DNA from: Nocardia vinacea
GTDB lineage: Bacteria > Actinomycetota > Actinomycetes > Mycobacteriales > Mycobacteriaceae
DNA: 64,000 bases
NCBI RefSeq assembly: GCF_035920345.1
Contig: NZ_CP109149.1
Span: forward strand, 682,001 to 746,000
Reading direction: 5' to 3'
Of this stretch, positions 1-8,542 are shown one piece after another. The notes beneath the pieces were generated by a model. The model worked only from the letters and a program-made list of their open reading frames with translations, ran no database searches and was not told the origin of the DNA. Both the position numbers and the translations under genes were made by a program. Position 1 is the stretch's first letter. Each line of letters starts with the position of its first letter.

Positions 1-189
1 GTCGGTGTGACGGAATCGGAACTGGCCCAATTGCATTCACCGATCGGGTTGGATCTCGGCGCGCGGACCGCGGAGGAGACGGCGGTATCCATCGCCGCCG
101 AGATCGTCGCGGTGCGCCGCGGCGGCTCGGCCCAACCGCTGACCGCCATCGGCGGACCGATCCACCGGGACCTGCTCCCGGTCTGGTGA
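1..189 (+). CDS. XdhC/CoxI-family protein, C-terminal end (partial)
   Basis: Only the last roughly 62 codons are inside the window; the reading frame is open from base 1 and stops at TGA 187-189. The segment LHSPIGLDLGARTAEETAVS followed by an AAEIVAVRRGG-type helix is the conserved C-terminal Rossmann end of XdhC-type proteins, which insert sulfurated molybdenum cofactor into xanthine dehydrogenase-type enzymes. Its place directly before an allantoin operon fits purine catabolism (hypoxanthine/xanthine to urate to allantoin). The molybdo-hydroxylase subunits would lie upstream, outside the window. The family is assigned from a short C-terminal segment only. Confidence 0.75.
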   Translation, partial: VGVTESELAQLHSPIGLDLGARTAEETAVSIAAEIVAVRRGGSAQPLTAIGGPIHRDLLPVW

Positions 190-377
190 GCCGCGCACCC
201 CGCCGTGCATCCGTACACCCGGTACGCGGGGCGCGCGGCTTCGGCACCGATGCTGCGGCTGGAGCATCCTACGAAATCGACTTCGGGATATCCGATCGGC
301 TTCGGGGTAATCGCCGCTATTCCGACACTGCGGTCGGCCCACATAATTGACGAAATTGCGAACAAAGGATTCACCGA
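190..377. other. Intergenic leader of the allantoin operon
   Basis: 188 bases between the XdhC-like gene and the first gene of the allantoin operon. The segment just before 378 is more AT-rich than its surroundings and is a plausible place for a promoter. I see no clear palindrome or terminator hairpin, and no good coding frame. Confidence 0.4.
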
Positions 378-758
378 ATGCCGTTGATATTTCTGAACGG
401 TTCCGCCATGCGCGGCGAACCGCTCAATCATCTGCTCGACGGCGCGCCTTTCGCCGGCGAAGCGAAAACCGCGCCGCGCTACCGTTTCTATTCGGTCGGC
501 GATAGGTTCCCGGGGCTGGATCCCGTCGCGGACGGCGGCGATTCGATCTCCGGTGAACTCTTCGATATCCCGATGGAAGTGCTGCGACAGCGGCTGCTGC
601 CCGCCGAACCACCGGAACTCGAACTCGGCGCGATCGAACTCGAAGACGGCCGTTCGGTCCTATCGATGCTGCTGCGCCGCGCGCCCACCTCGTATCCGGA
701 GCTGATCGATATCACCGCCATCGGCAGCTGGAAGAAATACCGTCAAGGAGCTGAATGA
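378..758 (+). CDS. Stand-alone AtzF C-terminal-like (gamma-glutamylcyclotransferase fold) protein
   Basis: 126 residues. The N-terminal FLNGSAMRGEPLNHLL, then TAPRYRFYSV, DRFPGL, SGELFDIP and a final GSWKKYR match the C-terminal domain of allophanate hydrolase (AtzF/DUR1,2 type, a gamma-glutamylcyclotransferase-like fold). The N-terminal amidase domain is absent. In the yeast enzyme this domain converts N-carboxycarbamate to ammonia and CO2. First gene of the operon; its end overlaps the hyi start (ATGA at 755-758), so the two are probably translationally coupled. The role may lie in processing the urea or ureido nitrogen released from allantoate, but that is inference from context. Annotation pipelines often call such proteins allophanate hydrolase-related. 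Confidence 0.75.
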   Translation: MPLIFLNGSAMRGEPLNHLLDGAPFAGEAKTAPRYRFYSVGDRFPGLDPVADGGDSISGELFDIPMEVLRQRLLPAEPPELELGAIELEDGRSVLSMLLRRAPTSYPELIDITAIGSWKKYRQGAE

Positions 759-1558
759 GTAAGCAGGCCGGAGGCGTCGCCTTCCCGAAATTCGATGTCA
801 ATTGCTCGATCCTGTTCACCGATCTCCCGCTGCTGGAACGCCCCGCCGCGGCAAAGCAGGCTGGATTCGACGCGGTCGAATTCTGGTGGCCGTTCGGCGA
901 GAATCCGACGCCGGGCGATAAGGAGATCGACGCGTTCGTACGCGCGATCCGCGATGCCGGTGTGGAATTGGTCGGCCTGAACTTCATCGACCTGATCCCG
1001 GCGGGCGGGCGCGGCCTGGTCTCGGTTCCGAGTGAGGTCACCCGGTTCCGCGACAATATCGATGTCGCCGTCGGTATCGCGGAGGAGATCGGCTGCCGTG
1101 CGCTGAATGCCCTCTACGGCAACCGCGTCGAGGGTGAGAGTCCGGAGAAGCAGGACGAACTCGCGCTGGAGAACCTGAGTCTCGCCGCGCAGGCGGCCGG
1201 TGCCATCGGTGCCACCGTCTTGCTGGAGGCGCTCAATTCCTTCGAGTCGCCGGACTATCCGATCGTGAGCGCCGCGCGCGCCGTGCAGGTCATCGAGCAG
1301 ACCGGTGAACCCAACGTGCGGTTCCTCTGCGACCTGTACCACCTGGCCCGCATGGGCGAGGGCCTGCAGTCGGTGATCCGCACGCACGCGGCGCATCTCG
1401 GCCACGTCCAGATCGCCGACAGTCCGGGCCGTGGCCGTCCCGGCACCGGCGAACTCGACTTCGCCGCGCTCTTCGAAACCCTGGCCGAGAGCGGCTACGA
1501 CGGCTGGATCGGCCTCGAATACAAAGACCCTGAGCTGGATTGGAAGTGGATGAAATGA
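755..1558 (+). CDS. hyi: Hydroxypyruvate isomerase
   Basis: 267 residues, the normal length for Hyi, a TIM-barrel isomerase of the xylose-isomerase-like superfamily. It interconverts hydroxypyruvate and tartronate semialdehyde. Visible family features are the N-terminal KFDVNCSILF and ERPAAAKQAGFDAVEFWWPF, a metal-ligand glutamate in LLEALNSF, LCDLYHLARMGEG, HVQIADSPGRGRPGTGELDF and the late glutamate in IGLEYKD. The start overlaps the previous stop and the stop overlaps the glxR start (ATGA at 1555-1558). It joins the glyoxylate branch made of gcl, glxR and glycerate kinase. Confidence 0.93.
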   Translation: MSKQAGGVAFPKFDVNCSILFTDLPLLERPAAAKQAGFDAVEFWWPFGENPTPGDKEIDAFVRAIRDAGVELVGLNFIDLIPAGGRGLVSVPSEVTRFRDNIDVAVGIAEEIGCRALNALYGNRVEGESPEKQDELALENLSLAAQAAGAIGATVLLEALNSFESPDYPIVSAARAVQVIEQTGEPNVRFLCDLYHLARMGEGLQSVIRTHAAHLGHVQIADSPGRGRPGTGELDFAALFETLAESGYDGWIGLEYKDPELDWKWMK

Positions 1559-2481
1559 CTGCAGCATCGCGTAGCGATTCCGTGAGGGGGCGCGGTCAGG
1601 CGACGGGTGGGCGCAGGATCGGTTTTATCGGCCTGGGGATCATGGGCAGCCCGATGGCGGGCCACCTTGTGGCCGCCGGGCACGAGGTGACCGGTTACGA
1701 CATCGGCCCCACCGGACTCGAGAAGCTGAAGGCGGCGGGTGGTTCGGCCGCTTCCGGTGTCGCGGAAGCGGTGCGGGACAAGGACATCGTCATCACGATG
1801 CTGCCGCAGGACGAGCACGTCGAGGCGGTCTTCGCCGATGTGCTGGTGCATGCGGCGCCCGGCACGCTGTACATCGACTTCTCCACCATCACACCCAAGA
1901 CCGCGCGCTCGACCGCGGCGCGGGGCATCGAAAAGGGCCTGCGGGTGCTCGACGCCCCGGTGTCCGGCGGCGAGCCGGGCGCGATCAATGCCGTGCTGTC
2001 GATCATGGTCGGCGGTAACGAGGCCGACTTCGCCGAGGCCACACCGATTTTCGAGGCGGTCGGCAAGACTATCGCGCTAGTGGGACCGAACGGTGCCGGT
2101 CAGGTGGTCAAGGCCGCCAACCAACTTGTCGTCGGCGGCACTTATGCCCTGGTGGCCGAGGCGATCCTGCTGATGGAGAACCTAGGCGCGGATGCCGAGA
2201 AGGGCCTCGATGTGCTGGCGGGTGGGCTCGCGGGCAGCAAGATCCTCGAACTCAAGCGCGGGTCCATGCTGAAGCGCGATTTCAAACCAGGCTTTCGAAT
2301 CGACCTGCACCACAAGGATATGGGCATCATCCTGCAGGCCGCCCGCGACGCCGAGGTGTCGATCCCGATGGGCGCGCTGACCGCGCAACTGATCGCGGCC
2401 GCCCGCGCGATGGGGCACGGCTCATTGGACCACTCGGGGCTGTTGAAGGTGACCGAGGCGCTGTCGGGTCGGGAGAGCTGA
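1555..2481 (+). CDS. glxR: 2-hydroxy-3-oxopropionate (tartronate semialdehyde) reductase
   Basis: 308 residues from the ATG at 1555, chosen over an in-frame TTG at 1540 because of the ATGA overlap with hyi. Member of the 3-hydroxyisobutyrate dehydrogenase family: NAD(P)-binding [15 protein letters not shown] after about 20 extra N-terminal residues, substrate-binding [12 protein letters not shown], and the catalytic lysine in [11 protein letters not shown]. It reduces tartronate semialdehyde, the product of glyoxylate carboligase, to D-glycerate. The polar N-terminal extension (about residues 1-20) is longer than in E. coli GlxR and probably disordered. Confidence 0.93.
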   Translation: MTAASRSDSVRGRGQATGGRRIGFIGLGIMGSPMAGHLVAAGHEVTGYDIGPTGLEKLKAAGGSAASGVAEAVRDKDIVITMLPQDEHVEAVFADVLVHAAPGTLYIDFSTITPKTARSTAARGIEKGLRVLDAPVSGGEPGAINAVLSIMVGGNEADFAEATPIFEAVGKTIALVGPNGAGQVVKAANQLVVGGTYALVAEAILLMENLGADAEKGLDVLAGGLAGSKILELKRGSMLKRDFKPGFRIDLHHKDMGIILQAARDAEVSIPMGALTAQLIAAARAMGHGSLDHSGLLKVTEALSGRES

Positions 2482-2483
2482 CC

Positions 2484-4259
2484 ATGGCACGCATGCGCAC
2501 CGTGGATGCCGCGGTTCTGATTCTCGAAAAGGAAGGCGCGACACAGGCATTCGGCTTGCCGGGTGCCGCGATCAACCCCTTCTACAGCGCGATGCGCGCG
2601 CACGGCGGTATCAAGCATGTGCTGGCCCGCCACGTCGAGGCCGCTTCGCATATGGCCGAGGGATACACCCGGGCGGCGGCGGGCAATATCGGCGTCTGCA
2701 TCGGCACCTCGGGGCCCGCGGGCACCGATATGATCACCGGCCTGTATTCCGCCGGCGCGGATTCGATTCCGATCCTGTGCATCACCGGTCAGGCGCCGGT
2801 GGCCAAGCTGCACAAGGAGGACTTCCAGGCCGTCGATATCGCTTCGATCGCCGCACCGGTGAGCAAGTGGGCGGTGACGGTGCTCGAGCCCGCCCAGGTA
2901 CCGGGGACCTTCCAGAAGGCCTTCCGGTTGATGCGCGAGGGCCGGCCGGGTCCGGTCCTGATCGATCTGCCAATCGATGTGCAGCTCGCCGAGATCGAGT
3001 TCGACATCGAAACTTACGAGCCGCTCGAGGTACACCGTCCGGCCGCGACGCGGGCGCAGGCGGTCAAGGCCATCGAGATGTTGAATGCGGCGCAGCGGCC
3101 GCTGATCGTCGCGGGTGGCGGCATCGTGAATGCCGATGCCGCGGCGCTGCTGGTCGAATTCGCCGAACTCACCGGTGTGCCGGTGGTGCCGACGCTGATG
3201 GGCTGGGGCACGATTCCCGACGATCACGCGCTGCACGCGGGCATGGTCGGACTGCAGACCTCGCACCGGTACGGCAATGCCACCCTGCTCGAATCCGATT
3301 TCGTGCTCGGTATCGGAAACCGTTGGGCCAACCGGCATACCGGCGGTGTGGACACCTACACCAAGGACCGCACCTTCGTACACGTCGATATCGAGCCGAC
3401 CCAGATCGGTCGGGTGTTCGCACCGGATTACGGCATCACCTCTGACGCGGGTGCCGCGCTGCGTGTCTTCGTCGAGGTCGCGCGTGAACTCGACGCGGCC
3501 GGACAACTGCCCGATCGCAGTGTGTGGGCCGAGCAGCGCCGCAACCGGAAACAAGTGGGGCTGCGCAAGACGCACTTCGACGATATGCCGATCAAGCCGC
3601 AGCGTGTCTACGAGGAGATGAACAAAGCATTCGGGCCTGATGTGCGCTACGTCAGCACCATCGGTCTTTCACAAATCCAGGCGGCGCAGCTGTTGCACGT
3701 CTACCGGCCGCGGCACTGGATCAATGCGGGCCAGGCCGGGCCGCTCGGCTGGACCGTACCCGCGGCCATCGGTGTCGCGACGGCTGATCCCGATGCCACC
3801 GTGGTAGCGCTCTCGGGTGACTACGACTTCCAGTTCCTCATCGAGGAGTTGGCCGTCGGCGCGCAGTTCAACATCCCGTACATCCATGTCGTGGTGAACA
3901 ATTCGTATCTGGGCCTGATCCGTCAGGCGCAGCGCGCGTTCGACATGGATTACTACGTGCAGCTCGCCTTCGACAATATCAACAGCCCAGAGCTCGCCGG
4001 GTACGGCGTCGACCACGTCAAGGTCGCGGAAGGCTTGGGCTGCAAGGCGATTCGGGTATTCGATCCGGCCTGGATCGGTTCGGCCCTCGATGAGGCGAAG
4101 AAGCTGGTGACCGAGTTCCGGGTTCCGGTGATCGTCGAGGTCATCCTCGAACGGGTGACGAATGTGTCGATGGGACTCGAGATCGACAATATCGTCGAAT
4201 TCGAGGAACTGGCGCAGTCCGCAGCCGACGTCCCGACCGCGACCGCACAGCTGGACTGA
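2484..4259 (+). CDS. gcl: Glyoxylate carboligase
   Basis: 591 residues, close to E. coli Gcl (593). Thiamine-diphosphate enzyme that condenses two glyoxylates to tartronate semialdehyde plus CO2. It shows the N-terminal [34 protein letters not shown], the [15 protein letters not shown] block, [17 protein letters not shown], the central FAD-binding-type domain, and a C-terminal ThDP/Mg domain with SGDYDFQF and [12 protein letters not shown]. Two bases after glxR and six before glycerate kinase, so one transcript. Glyoxylate would come from ureidoglycolate after allantoicase, but no ureidoglycolate lyase gene is visible in this window. Confidence 0.96.
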   Translation: MARMRTVDAAVLILEKEGATQAFGLPGAAINPFYSAMRAHGGIKHVLARHVEAASHMAEGYTRAAAGNIGVCIGTSGPAGTDMITGLYSAGADSIPILCITGQAPVAKLHKEDFQAVDIASIAAPVSKWAVTVLEPAQVPGTFQKAFRLMREGRPGPVLIDLPIDVQLAEIEFDIETYEPLEVHRPAATRAQAVKAIEMLNAAQRPLIVAGGGIVNADAAALLVEFAELTGVPVVPTLMGWGTIPDDHALHAGMVGLQTSHRYGNATLLESDFVLGIGNRWANRHTGGVDTYTKDRTFVHVDIEPTQIGRVFAPDYGITSDAGAALRVFVEVARELDAAGQLPDRSVWAEQRRNRKQVGLRKTHFDDMPIKPQRVYEEMNKAFGPDVRYVSTIGLSQIQAAQLLHVYRPRHWINAGQAGPLGWTVPAAIGVATADPDATVVALSGDYDFQFLIEELAVGAQFNIPYIHVVVNNSYLGLIRQAQRAFDMDYYVQLAFDNINSPELAGYGVDHVKVAEGLGCKAIRVFDPAWIGSALDEAKKLVTEFRVPVIVEVILERVTNVSMGLEIDNIVEFEELAQSAADVPTATAQLD

Positions 4260-4265
4260 GCCGCC

Positions 4266-5870
4266 ATGACTCGAGTCCTGATCGCGTCCGACAAGTTCAA
4301 GGGGTCGTTGACTGCCGCGCAGGTCGGTGCCGCTGTCCGCGCCGGCATCCACCGCACCCGGCCCGGTGCCGAGGTGTCGGTGGTGCCGATCGCGGACGGC
4401 GGGGACGGCACCGTCGCCGCCGCATCGGCCGCGGGTTTCGAGGTGGTCCTGGTGACCGCATCCGGACCCACCGGCGAGGCGGTGTGCACGGCGTATGCCC
4501 GCCGCGACGATATCGCCGTCGTGGAACTGGCGGACGTATCCGGGCTCGTGCGGCTACCGGGCGGGAAGTTCGCACCGATGACGGCCACCAGCCGGGGCAC
4601 CGGCGAGGTCATCGCCGCGGCCATCGACGCGGGTTGCCGTCGGGTGGTGCTCGGCATCGGCGGCAGTGCGGGTACCGATGGCGGTGCCGGGCTGCTCGCG
4701 GCGCTCGGTGCGCGTCTGCTCGATATCGACGGGGCCGAAATCGGTGACGGCGGTGCGGCATTGGCGCGGCTGCACACGATCGACCTCGCGTCTGTGCGGG
4801 AACGACTGGCCGGGGTCGAGCTCACCGTCGCGTGCGATGTCGATAATCCGCTCACCGGTCCGCGCGGTGCAGCCGCCGTCTATGGTCCGCAAAAGGGTGC
4901 CGACGGTAACCAAGTGGAAGTGCTCGATGCGGCGCTCACGCATTGGGCGGACTGTGTCGCGGTCGCCACCGGCACTGATCTGCGTGATCGTGCGGGTGCC
5001 GGTGCGGCGGGCGGGGTCGGGTTCGCGGCCGTCGCGGTGCTCGGTGCTCGGCTGCGTCCCGGAATCGAATTGGTTTTGGAGCTGGTCGGTTTCGCCGGGC
5101 GCGTGGCCGATGCGGATCTGGTGGTGACTGGAGAGGGCATGCTCGACGAGCAGACCCTGTATGGCAAGGCACCGGCCGGTGTCGCTACTGCCGCTGGGTT
5201 TGCGGGTGTGCCGGTCATCGCTGTCTGTGGCCGGAATACGCTGCCCGTCAAGCGATTGCATGAAGCGGGGTTTTCGGCCGCATATGCCCTGGCCGATATC
5301 GAACCCGATATCGCGCGCTGCTTCGCGGAGGGGGAGCTGCTGCTCGAGCGGCTGGGTGTGCGGATCGCCGCCGAATACCTGCCGCCGGATCCCACGGCGG
5401 AGCGGCTGTCTGCCGAACACCTGCCCTCAGATCTCTCGACCGAGCAGCCCTCTGTTGGGCACCAGTCGCCGGAGGTCGCTACGGATCAGGTGTCTCCAGA
5501 CCAAGCCGCCGGGGCGGCCAGGGCGGAGCGGTCGTCTGCCGTGCACCTGTCGTCGGAGGCCGCTGTAGACCAAGTGTCTGCAGGCCCCGCTGCTGGGGCG
5601 GCCAGGGCGGAGCGGTCGTCTGCTGTGCACCAGTTGCCGGAGGCCGCTGTAGACCAAGTGTCTGCAGGCCCCGCTGCTGGGGCGGCCAGGGCGGAGCGGC
5701 CCTCTGCTGTGCACCAGTTGCCGGAGGCCGCTACGGACCAGGTGTCTGCGGGCCACGCCGCCGGGATGGCCTCTGCGGAGCGCAGCGTCGCGGACCTGGC
5801 CGATGACATTGTCGCGGCCACCTACCGAAATAGCGGCGGCGCAAGGACATTCGACGGGAGATTCCGATGA
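4266..5870 (+). CDS. glxK: Glycerate 2-kinase with an in-frame repeat expansion near the C-terminus
   Basis: 534 residues; family members are usually about 370-390. The catalytic part (residues 1 to about 370) starts ASDKFKGSLTAAQV, has IADGGDGTVAA, GIGGSAGTDGGAG and VTGEGMLDEQTLYGKAP, and fits glycerate kinases of the GarK/GlxK type, which phosphorylate D-glycerate to 2-phosphoglycerate. From about residue 390 the protein becomes a string of 28-residue repeats (AERSSAVHQLPEAAVDQVSA followed by GPAAGAAR), then returns to a normal-looking C-terminal helix (SVADLADDIVAATYR). The repeat insert is therefore probably a recent expansion in a surface loop. Whether the enzyme still works cannot be judged from sequence. 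Confidence 0.9.
   Translation: MTRVLIASDKFKGSLTAAQVGAAVRAGIHRTRPGAEVSVVPIADGGDGTVAAASAAGFEVVLVTASGPTGEAVCTAYARRDDIAVVELADVSGLVRLPGGKFAPMTATSRGTGEVIAAAIDAGCRRVVLGIGGSAGTDGGAGLLAALGARLLDIDGAEIGDGGAALARLHTIDLASVRERLAGVELTVACDVDNPLTGPRGAAAVYGPQKGADGNQVEVLDAALTHWADCVAVATGTDLRDRAGAGAAGGVGFAAVAVLGARLRPGIELVLELVGFAGRVADADLVVTGEGMLDEQTLYGKAPAGVATAAGFAGVPVIAVCGRNTLPVKRLHEAGFSAAYALADIEPDIARCFAEGELLLERLGVRIAAEYLPPDPTAERLSAEHLPSDLSTEQPSVGHQSPEVATDQVSPDQAAGAARAERSSAVHLSSEAAVDQVSAGPAAGAARAERSSAVHQLPEAAVDQVSAGPAAGAARAERPSAVHQLPEAATDQVSAGHAAGMASAERSVADLADDIVAATYRNSGGARTFDGRFR
5443..5778 (+). repeat. 84-bp in-frame tandem repeat (4 copies) inside the glycerate kinase gene
   Basis: Four head-to-tail copies of 84 bp begin at 5443, 5527, 5611 and 5695; a related half unit (42 bp) begins at 5401. 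The copies at 5527 and 5611 are almost identical, while the outer copies have diverged. The unit length is a multiple of three and each copy codes for 28 residues rich in Ala, Ser, Glu and Gln, so the frame is kept. This looks like a minisatellite grown by slippage or unequal recombination. Confidence 0.93.
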
Positions 5871-5889
5871 TTTCCGATGGAGTTGTGTG

Positions 5890-7269
5890 ATGCGGAAGAA
5901 CTCCGAAATCCAGGCGATCGCACCGATCCCCACACACCTGGACCTGGTGATCCGGGCGGAGCGGATCATCGGGACGACGGGGGAGACCGGCGGCTCGATC
6001 GGCGTGCGCGACGGCCGGATCGTGGCGATCGAGCCGCCGGACTCCATCCTGACCGCGAAAACCGTCGTCGAACTGGCCGCCGACGAGGTACTGCTGCCCG
6101 GCGTTGTGGATGCGCATGTGCACGTCAACGATCCCGGCCGTACCGAATGGGAGGGCTTCCCGAGCGCGACGAAGGCGGCCGCAGCGGGCGGTGTCACCAC
6201 CATTATCGATATGCCGCTCAACAGCATTCCGCCGACCTGCGATCTCGCGGCACTCGAAGTGAAGCGCAAGACCGCGCAGGATCGGGTGCATGTCGACGTC
6301 GGATTCTGGGGCGGAGCGATCCCCGGAAATTTGGCGGATCTGCGGCAGCTGCAAGACGCGGGTGTATTCGGCTTCAAATGCTTTCTGCTGCACTCCGGTG
6401 TCGACGAATTTCCGGCATTGGACGCCACCCAGCTGGAACTGGCCATGCGGGAGATCCGCTTGTTCGACGGTCTGCTCATCGTGCACGCCGAGGACGCGCA
6501 GGCCATCGAACACGCACCGAATTCGCAGGGGGACAAGTACTCCGGCTTCCTGCGCTCGCGCCCGCGCGGTGCGGAGAACCTGGCCGTCGCGCAGGTGATC
6601 GAACTGGCCAGGTGGACCGGCTGTCGCGTGCACATTCTGCACGTGTCGAGTTCGGATGCGCTGCCGATGATCGCCTCGGCCCGCCGCGACGGCGTCCGGA
6701 TCACTGCCGAGACCTGTCCGCACTATCTGTCGTTCGCAGCGGAGGAAATTCCGGACGGTGCGACGCAATTCAAATGCTGTCCGCCTATTCGTGAGAGCGG
6801 CAATCGTGAATTGCTCTGGGACGGGTTGCGTGAGGGCACCATCGATATGGTGGTCTCGGACCACTCACCATCGACGGCCGACCTGAAGTGCTTCGACACC
6901 GGCGATTTCGCCCGCGCCTGGGGTGGAATTTCCTCACTGCAGCTCGGACTTTCGGCCGTTTGGACCGAAGCGCGACTGCGCGGTTTCAGCCTGGTGGATG
7001 TCTCTCGATGGATGAGCCGAGCGCCCGCCGAACACGCGGGCCTGCGGCGAAAGGGCGCAATCGAGGTGGGCTACGACGCGGATTTCTGTGTCTTCGCACC
7101 CGATGACGCCTTCGTCGTCGACGTGCATCGCCTGCACCACAAGAACGCCGTCACACCGTACGCGGCCCGCCCACTCGCGGGCGCGGTCCGCAGTACCTGG
7201 TTGCGCGGCAACCGAATCGATATCGACAACGAGCCGCAGGGGCGGCTCCTGGCCCGAGGAGAAGTATGA
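5890..7269 (+). CDS. allB: Allantoinase
   Basis: 459 residues from ATG 5890, preceded by GGAG at 5878; an in-frame upstream start at 5803 lies inside the kinase gene and is less likely. Cyclic amidohydrolase that opens allantoin to allantoate. Visible metal-site features are DAHVHVNDPGRTEWEG, the carboxylated-lysine region FGFKCFLLHSG, IVHAED, HILHVSSSDA and a late VVSDHSPS. The length fits AllB (about 450). It lies 19 bp after the kinase stop and overlaps allantoicase by four bases, so it is in the same operon. Confidence 0.95.
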   Translation: MRKNSEIQAIAPIPTHLDLVIRAERIIGTTGETGGSIGVRDGRIVAIEPPDSILTAKTVVELAADEVLLPGVVDAHVHVNDPGRTEWEGFPSATKAAAAGGVTTIIDMPLNSIPPTCDLAALEVKRKTAQDRVHVDVGFWGGAIPGNLADLRQLQDAGVFGFKCFLLHSGVDEFPALDATQLELAMREIRLFDGLLIVHAEDAQAIEHAPNSQGDKYSGFLRSRPRGAENLAVAQVIELARWTGCRVHILHVSSSDALPMIASARRDGVRITAETCPHYLSFAAEEIPDGATQFKCCPPIRESGNRELLWDGLREGTIDMVVSDHSPSTADLKCFDTGDFARAWGGISSLQLGLSAVWTEARLRGFSLVDVSRWMSRAPAEHAGLRRKGAIEVGYDADFCVFAPDDAFVVDVHRLHHKNAVTPYAARPLAGAVRSTWLRGNRIDIDNEPQGRLLARGEV

Positions 7270-8432
7270 CCGATCAATCCGCCCCCGGCTTCACCCGACT
7301 GCCCGATCTCGCCTCCCGCGCGCTCGCGGGCAGTGTGGTCTACGCCAATGACGAGTTGTTCGCCGAGCGGGAGAACCTGATCCGGCCCGGCCGTGCGATT
7401 TTCAGCACCGAGGACTTCGGCCACAAGGGTAAGACCTACGACGGCTGGGAAACGCGGCGTCGTCGCGAAACCGGCAATGACTATGCGGTTGTCCGGCTGG
7501 GTGTGCCGGGGCGGGTACACGGTGTCGTCATCGACACCTCGTGGTTCATCGGCAATTACCCGCCCTTCGCCTCGGTCGAGGCGACGAGTGTGGAGGGGCA
7601 GCCGTCGCCTGCCGAACTCCAGCAGGCCGAATGGGTGACACTGGTCGCGAAGTCGGATATCGCGGGCAATAGCGACAACTTCTTCGAGGTCACCGACGAG
7701 CGCCGCTTCACCCACATCCGGCTCTCGATCTACCCGGACGGTGGCGTGGCTCGCTTCCGCGTCCACGGCACTCCGCTGCCGGACCCCCGTTTCCTCAGTG
7801 GCACAGTCGATCTCGCGGCCCTGGAATACGGCGGCGATGTGGTCGACTGCTCCGATATGTTCTTCTCCGCGCCGACCAATATCCTGCTGCCCGGCCGGTC
7901 GCGGCAGATGGACGAGGGCTGGGAGGGTGCGCGTCGCCGCGATGCGGGCAATGATCACGTCACGGTGCGGCTGGGTGCGCGCGGGGCGATTCGGCGCGTG
8001 GAAATCGACACCTCGAATTATGTCGGCAATGCGCCGGGTTGGGCGGTGCTGCGCGGCGCCGATGCCGAGTCCGGTGCGGATCTGGATGATCCGTCGACAT
8101 GGACCGAATTGCTGCCGCGCACGCGGCTGCAGCCGGATGCCCGTCACTTCTTCCGGATCGCGGCGGGTGCGCCGGTCACCCATGTCCGGCTCGATGTTTA
8201 CCCCGACGGCGGCGTGGCCCGGTTGCGGGTCCACGGCGAGATCGATCCGGAGACCTTGGTCGGCAACACCGTCGCTTGGCTCGATGCCCTGCCCGAAGCG
8301 CACGCGCTGCAGGTGCTCACCACCGATGGCGGGTTGTCCCGTGACGAAGCACGGAAGTTGCTCGCGGAACGGCCCTTTGCGAGCCCCGACGCGGTGCCGT
8401 CGGCCGTGATCGACGCGCTGCTCGCGTTGTAG
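7266..8432 (+). CDS. alc: Allantoicase
   Basis: 388 residues. Hydrolyses allantoate to ureidoglycolate and urea. The protein is two copies of the allantoicase jelly-roll domain: first copy with RRRETGNDYAVVRLG and VVIDTSWFIGNYP, second with RRRDAGNDHVTVRLG and VEIDTSNYVGNAP, each followed by VRLDVYPDGGVARLRVHG-type segments. The C-terminal 60 residues form a helical tail also common in the family. The ATGA overlap with allB at 7266 indicates coupled translation. Last gene of the operon; a strong hairpin follows. The next step (ureidoglycolate lyase or amidohydrolase) is not encoded in the window. Confidence 0.95.
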   Translation: MTDQSAPGFTRLPDLASRALAGSVVYANDELFAERENLIRPGRAIFSTEDFGHKGKTYDGWETRRRRETGNDYAVVRLGVPGRVHGVVIDTSWFIGNYPPFASVEATSVEGQPSPAELQQAEWVTLVAKSDIAGNSDNFFEVTDERRFTHIRLSIYPDGGVARFRVHGTPLPDPRFLSGTVDLAALEYGGDVVDCSDMFFSAPTNILLPGRSRQMDEGWEGARRRDAGNDHVTVRLGARGAIRRVEIDTSNYVGNAPGWAVLRGADAESGADLDDPSTWTELLPRTRLQPDARHFFRIAAGAPVTHVRLDVYPDGGVARLRVHGEIDPETLVGNTVAWLDALPEAHALQVLTTDGGLSRDEARKLLAERPFASPDAVPSAVIDALLAL

Positions 8433-8437
8433 TCGCT

Positions 8438-8481
8438 GGTCGGCCGGGCAATCGGCGCCCCCACCGATTGTCCGGCCGACC
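8438..8481 (+). terminator. Hairpin after the allantoin operon
   Basis: An 18-bp stem, 8438-8455 pairing with 8464-8481, with one G-T wobble and an 8-base loop, begins six bases after the allantoicase stop. There is no clear T-run, as is common for actinobacterial terminators. It separates the operon from the EamA gene. Confidence 0.75.
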
Positions 8482-8542
8482 GGCTCGGCCCTGCGTCCGA
8501 AAACTGCTGGCACTTGTCGACCGGCTGATCTACGTTCGGCCC

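Noticed and set aside
1540..1554. TTG start for glxR five codons upstream
   Set aside because: The ATG at 1555 gives the ATGA overlap that matches the other junctions of this operon.
2142..3575. A 477-codon minus-strand frame inside glxR and gcl
   Set aside because: Antisense shadow of the carboligase operon; composition is Arg/His/Gly rich without motifs.
5401..5778. CRISPR-like array
   Set aside because: The repeats are contiguous without spacers, in frame, and inside a gene; this is a minisatellite, and no cas genes are present.
5803..5889. Upstream start for allantoinase
   Set aside because: It lies inside the glycerate kinase gene; ATG 5890 has a GGAG sequence at the right distance and the family begins there.
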